A stretch of 34,529 bases of DNA from Clostridia bacterium (GTDB lineage Bacteria > Bacillota > Clostridia > UMGS1883), in NCBI GenBank assembly GCA_017414645.1, contig JAFQLL010000004.1:1-34529 (forward strand), given 5' to 3'. The translations under genes were made by a program, and so were the position numbers. Under the pieces are notes generated by a model. It was not told the origin of the DNA. It was given only the letters and a program-made list of their open reading frames with translations, and searched no databases. Numbering within the stretch: the first letter of the stretch is position 1; the number at the start of each line of letters is the position of its first letter. Below, one piece after another: positions 1 to 7,770 of the stretch.

Positions 1-2
1 CC

Positions 3-84
3 TCAACGCAAATGGGAACGGGTTCATTTTGCGTTGATTTCAACTCATTTTGTACCCGTCCCCATTTGCGTTGATATGTTTTTA
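3..84. repeat. REP-like palindromic element, left copy
   Basis: An 82-bp element whose first 72 bases (3-74) form a large palindrome: outer arms of about 21 bases beginning TCAACGCAAATGGG pair with a closing arm ending ATTTGCGTTGA, around a 30-base centre holding a small GTTGA-TT-TCAAC hairpin. The last ten bases, TATGTTTTTA, are non-palindromic. It repeats at 869-950 in the same orientation with one difference (A at 16 where the right copy has G), which puts one mismatch in this copy's stem. Its last three bases (82-84) are the stop codon of the transposase gene read on the minus strand. Paired palindromes around a REP-associated transposase are typical REP/BIME organisation. Confidence 0.85.
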
Positions 85-825
85 TTTAAGCTTTCTTAAC
101 CTATAGTCAGATATTCCCGTCACCCTTACAATCTGCCTGTTTGAAAATTTTGAATCTAATTTTTCTAAAACGTCTTTTATCTCGTTATCGGGCAAATATG
201 TCAATCTTTCCGGCGAAACCACACCGGCCTGCTTTAACTCGTATATCAGTTGAATGTCTTTAGAAAGATTACTTGAAAACAATTCAAAAGTATCTTCTTC
301 AGTCTCATTATGAAAACTTTCAAATTCAGATGCCGGAAGAATACCATTTAAAAATTCAACATCTGTAAGTTCATCATTGAATTTACTCAGATATGAATTG
401 TAGCTACTCCATCTATAATCTCTTATTTTTTCCACTATTCCTGCCTTCATTGGATTTTGATGTATGTATCTGATCAAATGAAGAAAATACTCATCAAATT
501 CAACAGCCTTACTTTTGTATCGGTTTTCCATCAAAACACCTGTTCGTTCATACTTTATGTTAAACCATCTTGAATATTTGGTAAGTAATCGATGCATGAT
601 TTTAGAGATATCTCTTTGTTCTTTTTCTTTAATTACAATATGGACATGATTTGACATTAAGCAATAGGCGTATAACTCGAAACCAAAATCCCCCTTAAGC
701 TTCTGTAGAAGTTCGAGCATTTTCATATAGTCCCAATCACTTAAGAAAATCGACTGCTTGTTTGTTCCTCTGAACATAATGTGATAAATACCGCTTTCGG
801 AAAAATCTCTTGCGTTTCTGCTCAT
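82..825 (-). CDS. REP-associated tyrosine transposase (Y1/IS200-like, RAYT)
   Basis: Single-strand-type HUH endonuclease of the TnpA-REP branch, expected to nick and join REP hairpin DNA. Visible motifs are the HUH pair in SNHVHIVIK (His60, His62) and the Y1 segment LIRYIHQNPMKAGIV with candidate nucleophile Tyr120, followed by DYRWSSY; this combination is diagnostic of RAYTs rather than classical IS200 TnpA. The C-terminal 80 residues end in a helix-turn-helix-like stretch (SNRQIVRVTGISDYRLRKLK). A GTG at 834 is in frame, but it lies inside the ribosome binding site GGAGGTGA, so the ATG at 825 (247 aa) is preferred. The gene is intact. It is flanked on both sides by near-identical REP-like palindromes that are its probable substrates. 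No partner tnpB or other cargo is present. Family assignment is firm; mobility of this copy is inference. Confidence 0.93.
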   Translation of the reverse strand: MSRNARDFSESGIYHIMFRGTNKQSIFLSDWDYMKMLELLQKLKGDFGFELYAYCLMSNHVHIVIKEKEQRDISKIMHRLLTKYSRWFNIKYERTGVLMENRYKSKAVEFDEYFLHLIRYIHQNPMKAGIVEKIRDYRWSSYNSYLSKFNDELTDVEFLNGILPASEFESFHNETEEDTFELFSSNLSKDIQLIYELKQAGVVSPERLTYLPDNEIKDVLEKLDSKFSNRQIVRVTGISDYRLRKLK

Positions 826-843
826 ATAACTCACCTCCCAGTT

Positions 844-872
844 AGTATATCATATGTGATCAATTTTGTCAA
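844..872 (-). promoter_or_regulatory. Promoter of the transposase gene, partly built from the REP element
   Basis: On the minus strand a perfect -35 TTGACA (867-872) lies 17 bases from a -10 TATACT (844-849), about 20 bases ahead of the chosen ATG. Four bases of the -35 (TTGA, 869-872) are the end of the right REP-like palindrome and the final CA is flanking DNA. Spacing and hexamers fit a SigA promoter; transcription is not shown. Confidence 0.65.
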
Positions 873-950
873 CGCAAATGGGGACGGGTTCATTTTGCGT
901 TGATTTCAACTCATTTTGTACCCGTCCCCATTTGCGTTGATATGTTTTTA
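869..950. repeat. REP-like palindromic element, right copy
   Basis: Second copy of the element at 3-84, same orientation, 81 of 82 bases identical. Bases 869-940 form a perfect 21-base inverted repeat around a 30-base centre, and 941-950 is the shared TATGTTTTTA tail. It lies between the 3' end of the Ytr-like operon (stop at 985) and the transposase promoter. As RNA it would fold strongly and may also act as a transcription barrier for the upstream operon, which has no other clear terminator. Confidence 0.88.
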
Positions 951-984
951 AACTATGATTCCTATTTTTTAGATATAATTTTTA

Positions 985-1446
985 TCAATGTCCTCTTAGA
1001 TCAAAATAGCCTAAGCCATCGTCGCCGCTTCCCCAGGAATACACCATGTAGCAGGCTGCGTTGGGCTTTTCTCTTTTAAAGGCATAGGAGCCATGCTCTA
1101 TCACGCTTATTTCCTGTGTGGGTTGTTCTTTGACAATAAAGTCAAACTCACTTTCACGATAGGCGCTGTAGTAAGCTTCCAGCTGCCAAAGGGGCAAATC
1201 GCTTTTTATCCATATTGCACCAAAGCACTGCACGCCGTTGCCATTTCCAGTAAGCTTTCCTGCAACAGAAATTTCGTCAATTATTTCGGTTTGCTCAGGC
1301 AAGGGTATTTCTTTAATTTCGTTAAGGACAGCCTTTGCAGAAATATCGTTTGCAACAGCACCAATAATGTAAAGTGCTGTTACTGCCACAAAAACAAATA
1401 TTATTATACCACAGATTATTTTTGAGATAAGCTTTAATACTTTCAT
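985..1446 (-). CDS. Small membrane-anchored protein of unknown function
   Basis: A 153-aa protein with a long N-terminal hydrophobic segment (about residues 5-32, after MKVLKLISK) that is a signal anchor or uncleaved signal, followed by about 120 soluble residues expected outside the cell. The exported part contains TGNGNGVQCFGAIWIKSDLPLWQLEAYYSAY and a Gly-rich tail YSWGSGDDGLGYF. I do not recognise the family. It starts at an ATG preceded by AAAGGATAAC. It is the last gene of the nine-gene operon headed by the GntR regulator, 42 bases after the preceding stop. By position it may be an accessory exported factor of the ABC system; no direct sequence evidence for a role. Confidence 0.72.
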   Translation of the reverse strand: MKVLKLISKIICGIIIFVFVAVTALYIIGAVANDISAKAVLNEIKEIPLPEQTEIIDEISVAGKLTGNGNGVQCFGAIWIKSDLPLWQLEAYYSAYRESEFDFIVKEQPTQEISVIEHGSYAFKREKPNAACYMVYSWGSGDDGLGYFDLRGH

Positions 1447-1488
1447 AATGTTATCCTTTCAACTATATGCTCCCTATACAAACCAGTT

Positions 1489-1932
1489 TTATGGGCCTGA
1501 ATATACAAGTATTTTTTCCGCTATATCATCTTCATCAAAATAGAAATGAATCCAAATATAATCCTCGATAAAACCAAATTGATTTTCATCCAGATCTTTT
1601 ATTTTTTTCTTCCCGACAAAGACGGACTCAACCAAATCTCTTTTACTGCCTACAGAAACACCTTGGTCAAGCTTGTATGTATCTCCCACTATTTCTGCTC
1701 GTATAAAACCACCGTTCTCAGAAAAAACGATGCAAATATCCTCATAATATTTATATAAATATCCGTCAATTTCTTCTTCTCTTAATGGCGCTTTATCGGT
1801 AAAAATCATTTCATTAATTCCAAGCTGTTCATAGTAATCAACATACTCTTTTGCCGGAATAATAATTCTTATACAGCCGCACAAACAAAGAATGCAAATA
1901 CACATTAGTATTATTCCGATTATTCTTCTCAT
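1489..1932 (-). CDS. Putative lipoprotein, accessory to the ABC operon
   Basis: A 147-aa protein. The N-terminus MRRIIGIILMCICILCLCGC is a type II signal-like segment with a near-lipobox LCGC (Cys20 as the lipid-attachment candidate). The remaining 125 residues are soluble and acidic, with several Tyr-rich stretches (YVDYYEQLG, DGYLYKYYEDI) and no motif I recognise. A GTG at 1941 is in frame, but AAGGTGATTTTC sits correctly for the ATG at 1932, so I use that start. It follows the upstream 137-aa gene by 16 bases in the same operon. Probably a surface lipoprotein of the Ytr-like system; function unknown. Confidence 0.72.
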   Translation of the reverse strand: MRRIIGIILMCICILCLCGCIRIIIPAKEYVDYYEQLGINEMIFTDKAPLREEEIDGYLYKYYEDICIVFSENGGFIRAEIVGDTYKLDQGVSVGSKRDLVESVFVGKKKIKDLDENQFGFIEDYIWIHFYFDEDDIAEKILVYSGP

Positions 1933-1948
1933 GAAAATCACCTTGCTC

Positions 1949-2362
1949 CTAAATACACGGGAACACCATGCCGTACTTTTTAACGATTTCGTTAAACCTG
2001 CTTCGTTCTGCAGGGGTTAATTTTATGTAATAGTCGCTGTCACCCACCTGCATAAGGGGGCAACCATCGCATGCAGGGCAAATTGTTGTATAGCTATCGC
2101 CCGTGTAAAAGGTTATGGACACATCTAAGCCAAAGCTGCAGGAGGGGCTGTCTATCCGCTTGACACCTTTTAAGATAGCTTTTAATTCTTTTACATCGTC
2201 AGGGGCAACAGGGCAGGATATTACCGTGCCGTTGCCGTCGTTATAGTCAAGCTGTGCCGAATGTGCCATGGATAAATCCACAGTAAATACAGCATTGAAA
2301 ACCAGGTGCAAAACAGCTATAACACAAATGATTGAAATAAGTATTATAACAAGCTTTTTCAT
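1949..2362 (-). CDS. Membrane-anchored stand-alone copy of the permease C-terminal domain
   Basis: A 137-aa protein with one N-terminal transmembrane anchor (about residues 4-28) and an extracytoplasmic domain of about 105 residues. That domain aligns by eye with the last 110 residues of the first permease (gene at 4779-6896). Shared positions include GN-T, a D[IV]xxLKxIxxG helix, a D-x-S-[VI]-TF strand, a CP motif, and the ending FxxIxxKYGMxFP. This copy adds cysteines (SCSF, CPACDGCP) that the permease version mostly lacks, so it may be disulfide-stabilised. The ATG is preceded by AAGGGGAG; the gap to the upstream gene is 4 bases. The homology is visible; a sensing or scaffold role for the transporter is inference. 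Confidence 0.75.
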   Translation of the reverse strand: MKKLVIILISIICVIAVLHLVFNAVFTVDLSMAHSAQLDYNDGNGTVISCPVAPDDVKELKAILKGVKRIDSPSCSFGLDVSITFYTGDSYTTICPACDGCPLMQVGDSDYYIKLTPAERSRFNEIVKKYGMVFPCI

Positions 2363-2366
2363 ACCA

Positions 2367-2831
2367 TTACTCCCCTTTGATTATCTCAAACATTTCCTTT
2401 TTTGATGTCTTTTTAAACTTATTGTGTATGCTCTCATTTGCAAAGGTGAGCTCGAAATACTCAACACACTTTACCTCTTGACCGTTTTTGTAAACAGTTA
2501 CACTGCCGTTACCTGTTGTACCTCTGCCGGCAGGGTATATTAAAACTGACAAGTATTCCTTCTCAAACTGCAATGCAGTTGCATCATCACATACCATATA
2601 CGTGGGGTTTTCGCTGTATATGCCCGTTGCAATAACAACTGTCCATTTGTTTCCGTCATTAAAGGCAATGTCTATCAAGGGATAGTCAATTTTCCCAATA
2701 TAATCAGTCGCCATTTCGTCCATCTCAAGGAAATTGTCTGCGTTTTTTATTCCGTTACCGTAGCCGATATTATAGGCAAAAACAGTTAACAACACAGTAA
2801 CCAGTGCCACCAAAACAATAGTTTTTTTCAT
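2367..2831 (-). CDS. Small exported or membrane-anchored protein, unknown function
   Basis: A 154-aa protein beginning with a signal-type hydrophobic segment (MKKTIVLVALVTVLLTVFAYNIGYGNG) and continuing as a soluble, probably beta-rich exported domain. Recognisable only as a pattern: paired strands such as YPLIDIAFNDGNKWTVVIATGIY and GNGSVTVYKNGQEVKCVEYFELTF, then a charged helical C-terminus (NKFKKTSKKEMFEII). No catalytic motif is apparent. Its ATG overlaps the stop of the preceding 76-aa gene (ATGA), so the two are probably translationally coupled. It is part of the accessory tail of the ABC operon. Confidence 0.72.
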   Translation of the reverse strand: MKKTIVLVALVTVLLTVFAYNIGYGNGIKNADNFLEMDEMATDYIGKIDYPLIDIAFNDGNKWTVVIATGIYSENPTYMVCDDATALQFEKEYLSVLIYPAGRGTTGNGSVTVYKNGQEVKCVEYFELTFANESIHNKFKKTSKKEMFEIIKGE

Positions 2832-3058
2832 TTTCTAAACCTGCTCTCCACAATTTTTGAAAGCACGCCGCAAAGGGTAAGAATTAAGCCTGCACTCATG
2901 TTCCACTCACCTGCAAGGTGGTATGCCTGCCACTTTATCTGCATTTGGGTTGCAGGGTCCTGATAAGGTATGCCGCCCTTTATTGCAGCAAGGTAAAAGC
3001 CTATGAGAAAGAGAATGATGCCTGCAATAATAACTGCAGAGGTTATATTACCTTTCAT
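2828..3058 (-). CDS. Small two-helix membrane protein
   Basis: A 76-aa protein with two hydrophobic segments (about residues 6-27 and 52-68) separated by a polar loop containing IPYQDPATQMQIKWQAYHLAGEW. I use the ATG at 3058 rather than an in-frame GTG at 3064, because GAGGGTG, which includes that GTG, makes a suitable ribosome binding site. The start lies inside the last codons of the upstream permease gene (stop at 3048) and the stop overlaps the next start, so the gene is embedded between two coupled neighbours. Family not recognised; possibly a small subunit of the ABC transporter. Confidence 0.68.
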   Translation of the reverse strand: MKGNITSAVIIAGIILFLIGFYLAAIKGGIPYQDPATQMQIKWQAYHLAGEWNMSAGLILTLCGVLSKIVESRFRK

Positions 3059-4751
3059 TGGCACCCTCGCTTTCCTCCATTATGTAGCTATAGCCCTGCT
3101 CTGTGAGGAAATTCAACATGTTTGTATAGTTTTCGTTAAGCTTTATGGTATAGCTTGTTTTTTCGTAGCCCTCGGGAATGCCCTCGTAGGTGTAGGTATA
3201 TTCGTTGGAGTATTTTTCCACCTTCTGAAGATACCTTATTCTTACACGGACATAGTTTTCGCCCTTAACCTCGTAAAGGTTTGTGTAGCTGTTGTTTAAA
3301 ATGTCCGCCTGTAAAGCATTCATAAACTCGGTATACAAGGTCATGTTCACGTCAGAATCAATTTTCGCGTTATACGAATTGACAATTTCAATGTCGGTAA
3401 TGCTTTCGGGTGCAATATGGAACGCTCTTTCGTATTCCTTTTTAAAATCGTTACTTTCGTAGAGGGCGTTCATAACACGTGTAAGCTCAGAGGGCTTGAT
3501 GTAATAGCGTCGTGTAACAATGCTGCCGTCTGTGAGGTAGTAGATCATATAAACACGCTCGCCGCTTGTGTCGTCAAAAATTTCCTTGCGCTCTGTTCCG
3601 ATAATTTCCTTATGGAAGTCCACAAGCTTGTCGATGCTTACTCTGTCGGAAAATCTGTCAACGGCTGATGCCTTGCTTAAAACAAGAGCTTTTTCAACTT
3701 CTGCTACCTCGGGCACGTAGGTTTCGTAGCCAAAAATGCTTGTAAATGCCATGAATAAAAGAAGTGCCGTGTAAAGAAGCACAAAAGCTGTGTAGCCCTT
3801 GTAGGCATTCCACACCTTTATTTTTTTCTGCAAAATCATTTCGGTGCCGAAATACGCAACAGCAGTTAAAATTAACGTAGCGACGATAAACATTGACAAA
3901 TTGTATCTGAGTGCGTAATTAAAGGTTTCGAAGGCGAAAATTGCAAGAGCAAGTGTTGCCGCATACTTAAGGATGTAGTTAAAGGCCTTGAATGCGGATG
4001 CATCCTCGCATTTTTCTATCTTTCGTTTTTTGTACAAAAGCCATGAAAGCACATAAAAGGCTGTGGCAATTAAAAGCAGAACGACAGTTGTAGTCATACT
4101 TCCCCAGGTAAATCTGTCATAGTTTGTGTCTAACACCTCGATAAGATGGTCTGCCACGTTCAAATCAGCAAAGCTGTTGAATAGGCTGTGGTCGTAGCCT
4201 GCGGCAAAGGTTTCCATGAGCGATTCGCCAAAGGAGGCTGCCACAGCACACACTGCATGGGATGCAATGTAGAGCACAACGCTCAGCCAGCTTGCACCTG
4301 TGAGCATTGCCGCAAAGGTTGCAATTGAAAACAGCACCACATTGCAAAGCATTACAAAAAGAAACCATTTAAGCGCCATGAGAAATTCGCCTGTTGTAAA
4401 AGCAAGTATTAAAGCAATGAGTACAACAGGCACACCCATAAGGGTGAATGCACCCGCAAGGGTTGAAAGATAGTTTGCCTCTCTTGTAACAGGCATGGAA
4501 TGAATAAAGAGCCCGTTTTTCTTAGAGTGAAGAAACCTGTAGCAAAGAAGCGCCACAACAGGTGCAACACAAAAGCTTAATGCGTAGCCCATAAGGCTCA
4601 TTACAGAGAAAATTTCATCGTAATAGCTGTAATCGGGGCTAAATATGCTCACAACAAGCACCATGATAACAAAGTAAATTACACTGCCTACCCAGAAGCG
4701 CTTGAGGGTTGCGTTGTATATGCCTTTATTGAATAATGTTTTTTTGTTCAT
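3048..4751 (-). CDS. ABC transporter permease, Ytr-type (second paralogue)
   Basis: A 567-aa polytopic membrane protein. It starts MNKKTLFNKGIYNATLKRF, then has about six transmembrane helices in the first 250 residues, a cytosolic positive patch (YKKRKIEK), a second group of helices, and a conserved FGYETYVPE junction leading into an exported domain of about 220 residues. It is clearly paralogous to the adjacent gene at 4779-6896 (shared KGIYxxxLKRF, LSTLAGAFTLMxVPVVL, SIATFAAMxTG, KVWxxYKGY, FGYETYVPE), but ends about 110 residues earlier. AAGGAGGTGCATT in front of the ATG at 4751 fixes the start; the longer reading from 4772 would place this site inside the gene. With the ATPase and its sister it should form a heteromeric ABC exporter or sensor of the B. 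subtilis YtrBCD kind. Substrate unknown. Confidence 0.85.
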   Translation of the reverse strand: MNKKTLFNKGIYNATLKRFWVGSVIYFVIMVLVVSIFSPDYSYYDEIFSVMSLMGYALSFCVAPVVALLCYRFLHSKKNGLFIHSMPVTREANYLSTLAGAFTLMGVPVVLIALILAFTTGEFLMALKWFLFVMLCNVVLFSIATFAAMLTGASWLSVVLYIASHAVCAVAASFGESLMETFAAGYDHSLFNSFADLNVADHLIEVLDTNYDRFTWGSMTTTVVLLLIATAFYVLSWLLYKKRKIEKCEDASAFKAFNYILKYAATLALAIFAFETFNYALRYNLSMFIVATLILTAVAYFGTEMILQKKIKVWNAYKGYTAFVLLYTALLLFMAFTSIFGYETYVPEVAEVEKALVLSKASAVDRFSDRVSIDKLVDFHKEIIGTERKEIFDDTSGERVYMIYYLTDGSIVTRRYYIKPSELTRVMNALYESNDFKKEYERAFHIAPESITDIEIVNSYNAKIDSDVNMTLYTEFMNALQADILNNSYTNLYEVKGENYVRVRIRYLQKVEKYSNEYTYTYEGIPEGYEKTSYTIKLNENYTNMLNFLTEQGYSYIMEESEGANER

Positions 4752-4778
4752 AATGCACCTCCTTAAGTGCAATGGGGT

Positions 4779-6896
4779 TTACACCTCAGGGAAAGCCATG
4801 CCGTACTTTTCGGCTATGGCTTTAAACTTTGCCATTTCCTTTTCGGTTATTGAAAAATACATGCCAGTATCCTTCAGAAGGAAGGCCTTGTAGCCGTTAA
4901 TTTCGGGGCAGAACCACATTTCGTTGTTGTTAAAGGTTACGGAAAAATCTTCATCGAACACATAGAAGGAGCTTTCATCGGCTTTTGATGGGTCGTAATA
5001 GCCGTTGAAAATGTCTTTCAAGGCTTCAATGTCGGCTTCGTCTTCAACTATGCGCTCAATGGTGTGGTTACCGCTACGATATGTAAACCTCACATCTGTC
5101 ACGTTTTCAAGCTTTACTGTTTCGTAATCACCGTAAAGGTCTCCTAAAAGAACGGCTCGTATATGTCCGTGGCCGTTATTATCCAGCCAGTTAAGGGTGT
5201 TTGTGTAATATTTGGAAATGTTTAAAGATAAGCTGTCATAATATACCATGTTTTCAACGTTGTCGACCAATACAACCCTTTCACGGCTCTTCTCTATGTC
5301 AACGGGAATGTATTCGATATAGCCGTTGGCGCCATCGCCATATCTGAGCTCTTCATAGCCAAGGTTAAGAACGTCTTCCTTAATACATTCTAAAAGCTGG
5401 GCTAAAACCTCGGGTTTTTCGCAAACCCCGTAAGTACCTATTTCAATGCAAAACACTTCTTTAATGTTACTGTCGAAAACAGCCTCGCACACCTCTTTGT
5501 AGCCGGGAATGTTATAAACTTCCTCCATAATGGCTTCGTTTTCTGCGTGGCCCACTTCGTAGCGCCTTGTAACCGTTTTGCCGTTTTTAAGCTTATACTC
5601 AATGTGAAGCCTTGTGTAAACGTAATCATCGTGGATTAAAATGGGGCGGTTTTCTTTATCAACCAGATTCTTATGGGTTTCTATGATGTAGGCTTTAAGC
5701 TCTTCGTTATCTGTAAAGGGCTTTTCTGACTGATGGTAGTAGTTATACAATGCTGCTTCTTCCACGTCTTCCATTTCGGGCACATAGGTTTCGTAGCCGA
5801 AAACGCTTGTTAAGCCTAAAAACAGAATGAATGCCGTAAACACACAGCCAAAGGCAAGGTAGCCCTTGTAGCTATGCCATACCTTAACGGTCTTTTTAAG
5901 GAGCATTTCGCTGCCGAAATAGAAAACCACGCTGCCTAAAACTACAAGGAAGGTAAAGAGCAGGGTTTTTTCGGGCAGAAGCATTGTGAAAAGCGCAAAC
6001 ACGGAGATTGTGCCCACAAAGGTTACAAAATACTTGAAGATGGGGTTTAAAACCTTAAAGCCTGCAACATCTTCGCTTGTTTCTGAACGTCTTTTCTTGT
6101 AAATAAACCAAGCTCCTACATACAAAGCAATTGCCATTATTATAAAGCCTGCCATGGAAACAAAGTCGAGGTTTTCTCTTACGGCAACGCCATCTGATAT
6201 TGCATTGATAATATCGTCACCCACTCTGCCGATAAAGAGCATGGGGTTAATGCTGTCTGCAAAGTGCAGCAAATTGCGTGTATAGGAATAGCCATACAAA
6301 AATTCTAAAAGTATGGTTTCGGTAATGCTTGCAATAAGAAGGGGCGCAAAAATAAGTATTGCATTTATCACAACAAGTGCAAAGCTGTTACCTGTGCACA
6401 TTGCCGCAAAGGTTGCAATTGAAAACATTATGAAAAGTGCAAGGAGGTTAAAAAGGGTCCATACAAGAATATTTGACGGGCTGAAAAGGTAACCGTAGCC
6501 GCCAAAGGCTGACAAGCACGAAAGTATGATACCGTTTAAAACTACGGGCACTGCCATAAGTGTGAAAGCCCCTGCAAGGGTGGAGATATAGTTTGCAGTT
6601 TTTGTAACAGGCAGTGAATGCACAAAAATTGAGGTTTTTTTAGAGTGCACAAACCTGAACAAAAGAAGTGCCACAACGGTGGGCACAATAAGCGCCAACG
6701 CCATTGACGGGTAAATAAGCTCTTCTATAGCGTAGTAATATCGATGCACATCCCGTGCCGCCCAGGGCTCGTATGCCATAAGCACCATCATGCTTGTTGA
6801 TAAAAACAGCATAATAAAGTACAGTATTGAGCCAAGGGCAAACCTTTTAAGGATGGACTTGTAAATGCCTTTATCAAAGAATGCTCTCGCAGTCAT
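4779..6896 (-). CDS. ABC transporter permease, Ytr-type, with extra C-terminal domain (first paralogue)
   Basis: A 705-aa polytopic protein starting MTARAFFDKGIYKSILKRF. The transmembrane and exported regions match the paralogue at 3048-4751, including LSTLAGAFTLMAVPVVL, SIATFAAMCTG, KVWHSYKGYLAFG and FGYETYVPE. Residues about 594-705 are absent from the paralogue; they form a separate domain ending FKAIAEKYGMAFPEV that also occurs alone in the 137-aa protein at 1949-2362. The ATG at 6896 follows AGGAGGTCTGGGCT and overlaps the end of the ATPase gene by 23 bases, so translation is probably coupled. The arrangement is GntR, ATPase, permease, permease, as in ytrABCD. The substrate cannot be read from sequence. 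Confidence 0.87.
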   Translation of the reverse strand: MTARAFFDKGIYKSILKRFALGSILYFIMLFLSTSMMVLMAYEPWAARDVHRYYYAIEELIYPSMALALIVPTVVALLLFRFVHSKKTSIFVHSLPVTKTANYISTLAGAFTLMAVPVVLNGIILSCLSAFGGYGYLFSPSNILVWTLFNLLALFIMFSIATFAAMCTGNSFALVVINAILIFAPLLIASITETILLEFLYGYSYTRNLLHFADSINPMLFIGRVGDDIINAISDGVAVRENLDFVSMAGFIIMAIALYVGAWFIYKKRRSETSEDVAGFKVLNPIFKYFVTFVGTISVFALFTMLLPEKTLLFTFLVVLGSVVFYFGSEMLLKKTVKVWHSYKGYLAFGCVFTAFILFLGLTSVFGYETYVPEMEDVEEAALYNYYHQSEKPFTDNEELKAYIIETHKNLVDKENRPILIHDDYVYTRLHIEYKLKNGKTVTRRYEVGHAENEAIMEEVYNIPGYKEVCEAVFDSNIKEVFCIEIGTYGVCEKPEVLAQLLECIKEDVLNLGYEELRYGDGANGYIEYIPVDIEKSRERVVLVDNVENMVYYDSLSLNISKYYTNTLNWLDNNGHGHIRAVLLGDLYGDYETVKLENVTDVRFTYRSGNHTIERIVEDEADIEALKDIFNGYYDPSKADESSFYVFDEDFSVTFNNNEMWFCPEINGYKAFLLKDTGMYFSITEKEMAKFKAIAEKYGMAFPEV

Positions 6897-7770
6897 AGCC
6901 CAGACCTCCTAACTCGTAAATGAAAACCTCTTCAAGGGTAAGGCTTATTTTTTCGCACACACGGGGTGCAAAGCGCTTTATTATGTTGTCGCACTCAAAG
7001 TCGCTGCCCTTCATGATAATGTTATAAACGCTGCCTGTGTTTGCAACGTGAAGAACGTTTTCACTTTCTTCAAGGTTTTCGGGCACAGTGTCACCAAAAA
7101 CCACCTGATACTTATGTACGCTGCCCTTTAAATCGTCAAGGGGCTTTTCAAGTATCATTCTGCCCTGATGGATAATGCCCACATAGTCGCAGATGTCCTC
7201 AAGCTCACGAAGGTTGTGGCTGGAAACAAGAACTGTCATTTCCCGGTCTGCAACGTCGGCAATAACCAAGCTTAAAACCTGCTTACGCATAACAGGGTCA
7301 AGGCCGTCAAGAGGCTCGTCGAGGATTAAAACCTCGGGCAGGCAGGAAAGGCTAAGCCAGAATGCCACCTGCTTTTTCATGCCCTTGGAAAGCTTTCTTA
7401 TCTGCCTTTTTTCGTCGATATTGAAAACAGCCTTTATTTTTTCGTAGCGCTCACGGCTGAAGGAAGGATACATGTCTTCATAAAGCTTTGCCATTTGCTT
7501 TACCGTGAAGGTATTGTAGAAAAACCAATCGTCGGCAATGAACAAAACCTTTTCTTTAACAGAAGGGTTTTCGTAAACCTCTTCCCCGTTTATGGTTATG
7601 GTGCCACTTTCCTGGCGGTAGGCACCTGCCAAGTGGTTTATGATTGTTGTTTTACCTGCACCATTGGGACCTACCAAGCCATATATTGCTCCCTTGGGCA
7701 CGTTTATGGATATTTCGTCAAGAACCTTAAAATTTTCAAAATGCTTTACAACTTTATCTACTTTAATCAT
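6874..7770 (-). CDS. ABC transporter ATP-binding protein, YtrB/BcrA type
   Basis: A 298-aa ATPase subunit with Walker A GPNGAGKTT (residues 34-42), signature LSKGMKKQ (127-134), Walker B LILDEPLDGLDP (148-159) and switch His185 in SSHN. The usual Q-loop glutamine region reads FIADDWFFY, an Asp-rich variant of the sort seen in gliding-type/Ytr ATPases. Beyond about residue 215 there is a C-terminal extension of about 80 residues. An open frame extends back to 7809, but AAGGAGGAAAACC places the start at the ATG 7770, which overlaps the stop of the GntR gene by 8 bases. It should power the two permeases encoded immediately downstream. Confidence 0.94.
   Translation of the reverse strand: MIKVDKVVKHFENFKVLDEISINVPKGAIYGLVGPNGAGKTTIINHLAGAYRQESGTITINGEEVYENPSVKEKVLFIADDWFFYNTFTVKQMAKLYEDMYPSFSRERYEKIKAVFNIDEKRQIRKLSKGMKKQVAFWLSLSCLPEVLILDEPLDGLDPVMRKQVLSLVIADVADREMTVLVSSHNLRELEDICDYVGIIHQGRMILEKPLDDLKGSVHKYQVVFGDTVPENLEESENVLHVANTGSVYNIIMKGSDFECDNIIKRFAPRVCEKISLTLEEVFIYELGGLGYDCESIL

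Noticed and set aside
826-834. GTG start for the transposase at 834
   Set aside because: The GTG is part of the GGAGGTGA ribosome binding site that serves the ATG at 825.
1093-1425. Plus-strand open frame opposite the 153-aa membrane protein
   Set aside because: No ribosome binding site or recognisable domain. The minus-strand frame has a signal anchor, a ribosome binding site and operon context.
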